Of a stretch of DNA of 64,000 bases, positions 35,336 to 43,050 are shown in pieces. How positions within the stretch are numbered: the stretch's first letter is position 1; each line of letters begins with the position of its first letter. This stretch comes from Marinagarivorans algicola (GTDB taxonomy: Bacteria; Pseudomonadota; Gammaproteobacteria; Pseudomonadales; Cellvibrionaceae). The translations under genes were made by a program, and so were the position numbers. The DNA lies in contig NZ_LGAK01000030.1 of assembly GCF_001292705.1 (NCBI RefSeq), positions 1 through 64,000 on the forward strand. Direction: 5' to 3'. The notes below the pieces were generated by a model. The model was not told where the DNA came from, did not search any database, and saw only the letters and a program-made list of their open reading frames with translations.

Positions 35336-37203
35336 TTTTTGTTAAGGCATTTATCCTAAAAGCCTCCATTAAATTACAATTATTAATGGCTTACATCATG
35401 CTTACCCTACCGCTTTTGCTGTTAGGGTTTTCGAGCTATTCCACTCACAAAGATTTTAACCAAGCCACTGTCAACGCAAACGCCCAAGCTAACATACTCA
35501 TGCTAACAACATTATTACAGCATGATGTCATCGACCTTCAGCGCAATGCTTTTATTTATAAAGATTCAGCCAGCCACAGTGCCGCTAAAAAAATTACTGC
35601 ACTACATATACGACTCGATACCACTTTAAAAAAATTACAAGCTATAGAATCTCTACATAGTCACCATGAAAATCTAAACAGTATGAAAAACCATTTAAAC
35701 GACTATAAAATCAATTTTAATACAGTAGTCGACAATAGAACTCGACTCGAGGTTCTCGTCAAAAAATACATTAGTAACACCCCAGAAGCACTCGCACTGA
35801 AAATACAGGCACTATCACTATCCGCATCCCAAAAACAAACCATCAAAAATCTTCTAGAACAAGCGCAGAGCCACTCACTCTCTTATCTATTGAATAACTA
35901 TCAAACACATCTTACCCATTTTAAAAAAAACATCAGTGAAGCGATAAAAATATTAAAAATAAACAACCAAAAGACAATACTTATCGACCAAATAAATAGC
36001 CATCAAAAAGATTTCTTAAATATTGTTAACTTAAAAAGAAACTACACATATCTTATTAGTGTTGTCATGGCGGGATCCGCCAGAGAGATCTTGTATTTTT
36101 CAGACACATTATCTGAGTTATCTAAAAAAACCTCGAAATCACAACAAAAAAGAACAACAGATAAAGTCAACAATCAAAAAAATATTATATTTTACGCTGT
36201 AACTTTTGGTATTTTTATGGCTTTAATAACACCTTTATACTTCTTCTGGCTCATCATTAAGCCTATACAAAAAATAACACATGTACTCACAGAGTTGAGC
36301 AAAGGAAAAGATATCGAGCGTATTCCTGGCCTAGAGCGTGGCGATGAGATTGGCTTACTAGCCAAGTCAGCCGATATTTTTAAAGCCAAAAATGAACAAA
36401 CGACAGATTTGCTACAGCAAGCTGAAAACTCAATTACTGTACAACAAAAATTAAATAAAGAGCTATCAGAAGCTAAGCATCAAGCTGAAAAATCTCTATC
36501 GGTAAAATCAGATTTTTTAGCCAATATGTCTCATGAATTGAGAACACCACTCAATTCTGTCATTGGCTATACCGTACGGTTACTTAAGAAAACTGATGAT
36601 TTTAACACTCGCCAAATCTCATCACTTAATGCCATTGAGCGCAATGGCAAGCATTTGCTCGCCATGATCAATGATATTCTTGATCTAAGTAAAATCGAAG
36701 CCGATAAGCTCGAATTACGTTTTGAAAATTTTGTATTGCACAATCTTTGCGAAAACGTCATAGACCAACTACAAGCGAGTTATGAAGCTAAAAACCTTGA
36801 GTTTATCTTTGAGTTTTCACCCCCTAAGGATTTCATAGTAACTTCAGACCCTATTCGCTTAAGTCAAGTACTTATCAATTTAATTTCCAATGCTATTAAA
36901 TATACTGAGCAGGGCTGGGTAAAACTATCCATTAGCCAACCCGACAGTCAATATATAAAATTTATTATTTCTGATAGCGGCATCGGTATAAAAAAAGAAG
37001 ACATGCACCGGTTATTTAAGCGCTTTGAGCAATTAGATAGCGACACGCGCTTTCACATTGGCCATGGCACAGGCTTAGGCCTTGCGATTGTCGATAATGT
37101 TAGCCGCTTACTCGGTGCGAGTGTATCGGCCAGCAGCGAATATAATCAAGGCAGTAGCTTTACCGTCATACTGCCGATTACACACCTAGCGTCAAGCACC
37201 TAG
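35332..37203 (+). CDS. Membrane sensor histidine kinase coupled to a solute-binding protein
   Basis: The order is: membrane helix (about 17-40), long helical periplasmic domain (40-280), second membrane helix (about 285-305), HAMP linker and coiled coil (306-395), then HisKA and HATPase domains. The H-box is FLANMSHELRTPL with the phospho-accepting H401. The N-box ISNAIKYTEQG and the G boxes DSGIGI and GHGTGLGL are complete, so the enzyme should be active. It lacks an attached receiver, making the single receiver protein encoded upstream a candidate partner. ATGA overlap with the binding-protein gene suggests equal synthesis, and a periplasmic binding protein would dock on the helical sensor domain, as in TorT-TorS or LuxP-LuxQ systems. 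Confidence 0.92.
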   Translation: MIFVKAFILKASIKLQLLMAYIMLTLPLLLLGFSSYSTHKDFNQATVNANAQANILMLTTLLQHDVIDLQRNAFIYKDSASHSAAKKITALHIRLDTTLKKLQAIESLHSHHENLNSMKNHLNDYKINFNTVVDNRTRLEVLVKKYISNTPEALALKIQALSLSASQKQTIKNLLEQAQSHSLSYLLNNYQTHLTHFKKNISEAIKILKINNQKTILIDQINSHQKDFLNIVNLKRNYTYLISVVMAGSAREILYFSDTLSELSKKTSKSQQKRTTDKVNNQKNIIFYAVTFGIFMALITPLYFFWLIIKPIQKITHVLTELSKGKDIERIPGLERGDEIGLLAKSADIFKAKNEQTTDLLQQAENSITVQQKLNKELSEAKHQAEKSLSVKSDFLANMSHELRTPLNSVIGYTVRLLKKTDDFNTRQISSLNAIERNGKHLLAMINDILDLSKIEADKLELRFENFVLHNLCENVIDQLQASYEAKNLEFIFEFSPPKDFIVTSDPIRLSQVLINLISNAIKYTEQGWVKLSISQPDSQYIKFIISDSGIGIKKEDMHRLFKRFEQLDSDTRFHIGHGTGLGLAIVDNVSRLLGASVSASSEYNQGSSFTVILPITHLASST

Positions 37204-37487
37204 CATGTAATACACACAACAATCCATCTCATACTGCACCAAGCCAATTATTACCAAAATGTCTACCTACGAGCATGCAGCCCAACCCGCAAGCTACATC
37301 CATCAACGAACGGTACTAAGCGATCACCGGGCTAACGAGCCAACATCACAGATATTACACAGAATATGCTGTTATCTCAAAACTTCCTCCAACAGCTGCT
37401 ATAACCCTGTTAAAATCAAAGTATGAGCCTTTCAAGGCTAAATCAACACAAGTAAGGCTAAACGCCACTGATGAATAAGTGACCACA

Positions 37488-38876
37488 ATGATAAAATTTG
37501 CAACCCACCTAACCCTACTTTCACTTAGTACAGCCCTTATCAGTTCTTATGCCTATGCCGAGGTTTTTTCGCCTTTTAAAGACAGCGATGGTAATACCAA
37601 GTGGCAATACGTTGCCAATTTTTCCAGTAGCGTACTGATACTAACACTACTGGTTGTCTCTATTTTTTTGTTTATTGCTCACCGCAGAGCGGCACGCTCT
37701 AATCGGGAGCTCATTGAGATTAAAGCCGATCTAGAAGACCGCGTAAGCCGGCGCACGGCAAGCTTAGAAAGCACAACCTTGCAACTAGCCAACCGTGAAG
37801 CCTATATAAAAAGTATTGTCGATTCGATGCCGATCATGCTAATTGGATTAAACAAAAATATGGAAATCACACAATGGAACCATGTGGCCGAAGCCATCAC
37901 CGGCAGACCCTTTGATACGATCGCAGGCATGAACCTATGGGAAGCTTACCCAACAATCACCCTAACCCAAGAGCAGGTTGAAGGTGTTTTAGACAGCAAA
38001 AAAACTACAACTATTAAGCATGGGCAACGCGATCAATACTATTTTGATATCACATTGTATGCACTCACTGAACAAGAAGAGACCGGTATCGTTATTTTAG
38101 TTGACGATATTACCAAGCAAATGAAAGCTGAAAATAAGTTAGTCGAACGCAATAAAATGTCAGCGATGGGCGAACTGGCCTCAGCAATGGCCCATGACAT
38201 CAATGTTCCCCTGCAAAGCATCACTCACTCGCTATCTATCATTCAACAGCAAACAAACCAAATTCCAGAAGCACAAAAACAGCTCATTACACCCATCTTA
38301 AATAAAGCCCAAAAGAGTGGAGTTCAAGCAACAGCGACAGTGCAGAATTTATTGGACTTTTCGGCAAGCCATCAAGGTAAGAAACAAAGTACCCATATTG
38401 CACAAATACTCGATCACAGCATTGAACTAGCCAACTCGCTTTATGCTCAACCCAACGGCCTTAGTTTTCACGGTATTGCTTTAAATAGAAATTATGCTGA
38501 CGACGTCCCGAGCGTACCTTGCTATGCCTCTGAAATGCAGCAGGTATTTCTGCGTTTATTTCGACACGCTTTTTATGCACTTTGCGAACAAGCCAACGGA
38601 ACAGGTTTTGTGCCTGTCATCAATGTAGAAGTTGGTAATTTTTACGATAGTGTATGGATAAAAATCCAACATAATGGTAGTGCACTGTCTGCTGAAGAAC
38701 AACAAGATATCTTTGAACCGTTTTTTTACAACACCACTAATGCCCGTGGTTGCGCTGTAGAGCAGCGACTATCTTATTCGCACTTTATTATTACCGATCA
38801 CCACAAAGGGCAAATCGCCGTTACTTCAGAGCACGCCGGTGAAACTACCTTTCACATTCAACTGCCGCTAAAATAA
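37488..38876 (+). CDS. Membrane PAS-HisKA protein with degraded ATPase motifs (likely pseudokinase)
   Basis: A signal-like helix at the N-terminus and a second membrane helix (about 48-68) flank a short periplasmic loop. A coiled coil follows, then a PAS domain (about 108-215) and a HisKA-like segment with AMAHDINVPLQ (His 236). The HATPase region keeps general length but has lost key residues. The N-box reads LFRHAFYAL, with His for Asn; the DxGxG box reads QHNGSAL; and the G2 box reads NARGCAVEQRL, without the glycine pattern. ATP binding seems unlikely, so it may act as a scaffold or modulator. I use ATG 37488; a GTG nine bases upstream is possible. It follows the active kinase on the same strand by 284 bases. 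Confidence 0.8.
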   Translation: MIKFATHLTLLSLSTALISSYAYAEVFSPFKDSDGNTKWQYVANFSSSVLILTLLVVSIFLFIAHRRAARSNRELIEIKADLEDRVSRRTASLESTTLQLANREAYIKSIVDSMPIMLIGLNKNMEITQWNHVAEAITGRPFDTIAGMNLWEAYPTITLTQEQVEGVLDSKKTTTIKHGQRDQYYFDITLYALTEQEETGIVILVDDITKQMKAENKLVERNKMSAMGELASAMAHDINVPLQSITHSLSIIQQQTNQIPEAQKQLITPILNKAQKSGVQATATVQNLLDFSASHQGKKQSTHIAQILDHSIELANSLYAQPNGLSFHGIALNRNYADDVPSVPCYASEMQQVFLRLFRHAFYALCEQANGTGFVPVINVEVGNFYDSVWIKIQHNGSALSAEEQQDIFEPFFYNTTNARGCAVEQRLSYSHFIITDHHKGQIAVTSEHAGETTFHIQLPLK

Positions 38877-38934
38877 TAGCCCGTCAAGCATAAATTACAT
38901 ACTGTAAAATAAAAAAGAGTGTCGATAATACCAA

Positions 38935-38971
38935 TAACGACTTGCCCCACAAGCATCTGGGGTAGTCGTTA
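38935..38971. other. Hairpin between convergent kinase-like and PstS-OmpA genes
   Basis: TAACGACTTGCCCCA (38935-38949) pairs with TGGGGTAGTCGTTA (38958-38971), a strong stem with one bulged position and an 8-base loop. No T-run follows on either strand. It lies 58 bases past the plus-strand stop. Confidence 0.6.
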
Positions 38972-39030
38972 TATGAATTGGCTTGTTCACCAAGGCAAAT
39001 ATTACAAAGGCATATATTGTGTAACGCTAG

Positions 39031-40506
39031 CTATTGGGTAGCGATAACCGGGGCAATCGATCTTAATATCTTCGCGGTAAGATCTCCCTTTCGAACCTTT
39101 TCAACCGCTGCTGCTGCGGTACTTGGATATATCCACACCTCAACTCTTTCATTTTTCACTGACGAGCTGCCTGTAGCGTCAGCAACACGTAATGTATCAC
39201 CAAAACCCATGACAGAATCAGTTCTTATATCATAGCGATATAGTGCAGATTTCACCGCAGTAGCTCGTAGGCGTGATAAAACTTGTGCTCGCTTTTCTGT
39301 AGACTCTACATTACTAAAACCAACTAGCTGTATATTCATATTTTTATTCGCATACATCTTCATAAAGCGAGCCAGACGCTGTACATCTTGCAAGGCTTTA
39401 TTATCTAAATCGGCACGCCCCGATTGAAACCTAAAATTCAATGATAGACGCCTTGCATATTTAGATAGCGCCTGATACTGAGCAGGGCCTGTCGCAAGCT
39501 CAACGGTTAAACTTTTAGGGTTTTGTGAAATAAAGCCGATTTCTTCGACTATTTTTTGCCCATCCAAATCTTGAGCAAAGTGAATAAATTCAGTCACTAA
39601 AGGCTTATTACCACTTTGTCCGGTGTACATATAAAGTCGACGCGATAAAGGGTAATCTTCTGTTGCAACATACATAATTTCAGGTTTAAGCGCCGTTGTA
39701 TTACCCTCACTCACAGCTAAAGCTTTCGCTTGTCGTACAGACGCTAAACCGACAAAACCAATACCATCAATATCACTCGCGACACGATCAGATAATTCAT
39801 CATTTGACTCAAAGCGCTTAGCCGTTGGTATTAATGCCAATTGCTTGCCTAATACTAAATTCTTAAATGTATCATAAGTACCTGACTGGTCATCACGCGC
39901 ATAAACGTTAATGGTCCTGTTAGGTCCACCCAGAATCTCCCAGTTTGTAATTTGACCACTGAATATTTGCCCAATGACGTTAACCGGCAGCTTAGCTAGC
40001 TCATTGTTTGGATGAATAATAACAGCCAACCCGTCAATCGCAACAACATGCTCAGACTGAGCACTTCGCATATCGCCCAAATTGTTAAGCGCAGAGACCT
40101 CCTTATCTTTAATGCTCCGAGACGACAGTGCAATATCAGCCATATTGGTTTTTAACCCCTGAAAACCAGTACTTGAACCATGAGCGTTGACATCAATAAA
40201 GACCGCTCGTGCGCCATTACGCCCCTTAATACGGTATTCATTTAATTGAGGCAATGCTTCAACCATAATACCCTTCGCCCCTTTTGCCTCTAAAAAGCTT
40301 TTAGCCCAGGCCGGTGCCAAGCGAGCACCAATGGTATTAGAGCCTTGCAGGGTAAAAAGTCGTCCTTCGTCTGCACTGTCAAAAGGTGTAACCTGCGCAG
40401 CATTTGCAAAAGTAAAAGACAATAGTAAAATGCAAGCTAATAAATATTTACTCAAAAAGTTAACCCTCTGAGATTTAAATAATACAAAAGCAGCAATATG
40501 CCGCAT
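39031..40506 (-). CDS. Phosphate-type binding protein fused to a peptidoglycan-binding OmpA domain
   Basis: A signal peptide (hydrophobic core near 21-34, ending ANAA) precedes a PstS-like periplasmic binding domain (about 48-330): LQGSNTIGARL, IALSSRSI and ARDDQSGTYDTF match PstS motifs for phosphate contact. A linker leads to an OmpA domain (about 355-470) with NFRFQSGRADLDNKAL and LSRLRATAVKSAL. I choose the ATG at 40506, where AAGGAG is well placed; an upstream start lacks a signal. The OmpA tail would tether the binding domain to peptidoglycan, unlike a freely diffusing transporter subunit. No phosphate permease is in the window, so sensing or surface retention of a ligand is possible. 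Confidence 0.85.
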   Translation of the reverse strand: MRHIAAFVLFKSQRVNFLSKYLLACILLLSFTFANAAQVTPFDSADEGRLFTLQGSNTIGARLAPAWAKSFLEAKGAKGIMVEALPQLNEYRIKGRNGARAVFIDVNAHGSSTGFQGLKTNMADIALSSRSIKDKEVSALNNLGDMRSAQSEHVVAIDGLAVIIHPNNELAKLPVNVIGQIFSGQITNWEILGGPNRTINVYARDDQSGTYDTFKNLVLGKQLALIPTAKRFESNDELSDRVASDIDGIGFVGLASVRQAKALAVSEGNTTALKPEIMYVATEDYPLSRRLYMYTGQSGNKPLVTEFIHFAQDLDGQKIVEEIGFISQNPKSLTVELATGPAQYQALSKYARRLSLNFRFQSGRADLDNKALQDVQRLARFMKMYANKNMNIQLVGFSNVESTEKRAQVLSRLRATAVKSALYRYDIRTDSVMGFGDTLRVADATGSSSVKNERVEVWIYPSTAAAAVEKVRKGDLTAKILRSIAPVIATQ

Positions 40507-40678
40507 AATCTTCTCCTTACCACTTTGCGCACACCCTAATTTTATTGTGTGACAAAAACATGACCAAACAAAGAATAATAAAAAGTTCACATAGGCATGC
40601 AATACTACTTGCGCTACGTCTATTCCTACTAAAAATCGTTACCTTTTGTAACTAAAGCGGACATTGTAGCAGGCATAT

Positions 40679-41482
40679 ATGGATACACTAGAAATTATTT
40701 GCTCTGATGATGCTTACAGCACACAAGCTCAAAAAATAGCCCATAAGATGGGTGTCCATTTAAATCAAAAAATCGCAAAGTCTATTTATCGATTAGAGTG
40801 GTCTCACGCCGGTGCCCACCTTCAGATACTTAATCAAGGTAACCAAAAGCCCATTAGCGTTAATTTTCATACAGGTAGTGCCGACCACAGACGAAAATTT
40901 GGCGGTGGCAAAGGCCAAATGATCGCCAAAGCCGTAGGCGTCAGCGCACACATAAAACCTCGCATTCTCGACGCCACTGCTGGTTTAGGTGGTGATGCGT
41001 TTGTGCTCGCAACACTTGGGTGTCATATACAGCTACAAGAACGCTCACCCATTGCACATGCACTGCTTGCCGACGGCCTAGTACGCGCTGCCCAGTTTGC
41101 CGAGCGCACTCAAGATAACGCCCTTGCCAATATCATTCAACGCATGCAATTGAGCCATGCAGATAGTATTGAAAAACCTATAGAGGGTATTGATGTCATT
41201 TACTTAGATCCCATGTTCCCAACGCGTAAAAAAAGCGCTGCGGTGAATAAAAGCATGCGCGCCTTTCATGACCTTATTGGTCATGATGATGACTCCGATC
41301 AGCTTTTAACCTACGCACTCAATCAAGATGTGTGTCGCATTGTTGTCAAGCGGCCGCGCATAGCGCCTCACTTGGCCGACAAAGCACCTAGCTATAGCCT
41401 AGAAGGCAAGTCTTCTCGTTTTGATATCTATGCATTAAAAAAGCTACAGGCGGTCAGCAGTGCACATACGCAGACGACATAA
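40679..41482 (+). CDS. rsmJ: 16S rRNA (guanine1516-N2)-methyltransferase RsmJ
   Basis: The AdoMet-binding motif LDATAGLGGDAFVLATLG and the catalytic IYLDPMFPTRKKSA segment are the RsmJ hallmarks, with FGGGKGQMIAKAVG between the domains. Length 267 (E. coli 250). It methylates G1516 of 16S rRNA. It overlaps no neighbour; the RNase H-like gene follows nine bases later, so co-transcription is likely. Confidence 0.93.
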   Translation: MDTLEIICSDDAYSTQAQKIAHKMGVHLNQKIAKSIYRLEWSHAGAHLQILNQGNQKPISVNFHTGSADHRRKFGGGKGQMIAKAVGVSAHIKPRILDATAGLGGDAFVLATLGCHIQLQERSPIAHALLADGLVRAAQFAERTQDNALANIIQRMQLSHADSIEKPIEGIDVIYLDPMFPTRKKSAAVNKSMRAFHDLIGHDDDSDQLLTYALNQDVCRIVVKRPRIAPHLADKAPSYSLEGKSSRFDIYALKKLQAVSSAHTQTT

Positions 41483-41491
41483 CACCGACTT

Positions 41492-42040
41492 ATGAATGAC
41501 CTGCCAGCTAGTCGCTACACCTTATTAATTGACGGCAGCGTAAATCCTCAAAATGGTATTGGGTATGGCGCTTTCTTGCTATTAACAGAAGAGGCCCTAG
41601 CCACCGCGACACCACAAGCATGCAGCTCGATAAATGAGCAAATCAAAACACAGCGCTTCAATCAAACATCATCCACTCATCTTGAACTTGAAACGTTGCT
41701 ATGGGCTTTGAATACGATACCACGCTGCACTCAACTGACTATTTATACCGATTGCCAAAATATTATTAAGCTCCCCCAAAGGCAGCAACGCTTAGAGTCA
41801 GTAAATTACATGAATAAACAAGGTCAGCAACTACCACTTGCGCATTTATACATACAATTTTATCAGCATTACAATTTATTAAAGTTTGCACTAAAAAAAC
41901 TTAAAGGCCACAAGCCTCATCGTGAAAGAACAACGATAGACTTGCTATTTTCGCTGGTTGATCAAAAGGCTCGTGCCAGCTGTCGCCAACTTAAGGGGGG
42001 GCACGCAAGGCCACTACCCCCTACCCAGGCCAAACTTTAA
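41492..42040 (+). CDS. RNase H-fold protein
   Basis: The protein has D14 in LLIDGSVNPQ, an acidic strand near residues 65-67 (LELET), D87 in IYTDCQN and a later D in LFSLVDQKA. These are the four acidic positions of RNase HI-like nucleases, here with KLKGHKP instead of the usual His loop. Length is 182 residues. It is probably a nuclease of RNA:DNA hybrids or a related role, but it could also be an inactive or differently specialised member. It follows rsmJ closely. The final 27 bases overlap the convergent hydroxylase gene. Confidence 0.7.
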   Translation: MNDLPASRYTLLIDGSVNPQNGIGYGAFLLLTEEALATATPQACSSINEQIKTQRFNQTSSTHLELETLLWALNTIPRCTQLTIYTDCQNIIKLPQRQQRLESVNYMNKQGQQLPLAHLYIQFYQHYNLLKFALKKLKGHKPHRERTTIDLLFSLVDQKARASCRQLKGGHARPLPPTQAKL

Positions 42041-42907
42041 CACCTCAAACTTCCCCGAAGCTCTCCATGAACCAAATAGGCGATCCCATAACGCTAAAAT
42101 AGAGCCGTAATTTTGGTTAAAATGAATGGGGTTTGTACTGTGATGAATTTGATGTTGCGCAGGGCTTATAAACCAGCGCTCAAATACACCAAAACTTAAC
42201 CAAATATGACTATGGCGTAAGTTAGCCGCCGCCAAATTAAACAGAAAACCTATGGCATCAACACCTAAAATTTGCCAGCCTTTTACATTACTGCCCCACA
42301 TATAAATAAAACATCCACTCACCACACCAAACACTAATGTGCCACGCAGGTAATACAATGTCATTTCTACGGGGTGCACGCGATATAAAGTAAAGGGGGT
42401 TAGCACGGTGGCACTGTGATGGATTTTATGAAAACGCCACAAAAAGGGCACCCGATGCATCAGTCGATGTAAACCATAACGACTAGCATCCTCTACAACT
42501 AAAAATACACAGGTATACAACACCACCAGCACAGGCATCGCCAAAGTCATAGGTGTATCTATGATGCCAAAATGACCATACAAAAAGCGTACAACAAGTA
42601 AGGTGCAGGCGAGGTGACCACCAGCAAGTGGTATTACAAGCAGCAGTTTAATTAAGCTATTAACAAACCAATAAAAAAAATCGACGCCAGATGACGATGA
42701 AAAAAGGTAATGGCGAGAAAATAATTGACGCATCCACACAACCGGCAAAAACTGTTTTTTTTGCATAACAAAAACAGTCAAAGCCAGTAAAATAGACACT
42801 ACTAGAAAAAGCCAATATATGCGCCGAGAAGGATCAAGGCTGGCAACCAAAGGGGTTGTCAGCACTTGCAAAAACGTATTCCAGCTATCGTGCATTAACT
42901 GCTGCAT
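42014..42907 (-). CDS. Sterol desaturase / fatty acid hydroxylase family membrane protein
   Basis: The protein has four to five membrane helices. The histidine clusters of the ERG3 family are present: HRLMH (near 155-159), HKIHH (about 169-173), a lone HSH and HQIHH (about 242-246), which bind a diiron centre. Length 297 is typical of the bacterial members. It hydroxylates or desaturates a lipid substrate using O2. It overlaps the end of the convergent RNase H-like gene by 27 bases. Confidence 0.88.
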   Translation of the reverse strand: MQQLMHDSWNTFLQVLTTPLVASLDPSRRIYWLFLVVSILLALTVFVMQKKQFLPVVWMRQLFSRHYLFSSSSGVDFFYWFVNSLIKLLLVIPLAGGHLACTLLVVRFLYGHFGIIDTPMTLAMPVLVVLYTCVFLVVEDASRYGLHRLMHRVPFLWRFHKIHHSATVLTPFTLYRVHPVEMTLYYLRGTLVFGVVSGCFIYMWGSNVKGWQILGVDAIGFLFNLAAANLRHSHIWLSFGVFERWFISPAQHQIHHSTNPIHFNQNYGSILALWDRLFGSWRASGKFEVLKFGLGRG

Positions 42908-42970
42908 AAGCGATCAACCACTTAAATCATTAACAACTAAAAAACAGCGATAACAGATCAACCGTACACA

Positions 42971-43050
42971 CTATTTAAGTTAATAAACAACCATTAAAAT
43001 TAATAACCAGCCATTAAAACTGATGTACACCCGTTAAAATTGATAGGTAA
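42971..43050. repeat. Tandem repeat, four copies of a 20-base unit
   Basis: Exact period 20: units begin at 42971, 42991, 43011 and 43031, sharing a CC(A/G)TTAAAA-type core. Copies show about 14-15 of 20 matches to the second. The last unit contains the stop codon of the TonB-dependent receptor gene and its final codons. Confidence 0.7.

Noticed and set aside
38978-39235. Plus-strand frame at the 3' end of the PstS-OmpA gene
   Set aside because: It is antisense to the gene for most of its length and has no motif.
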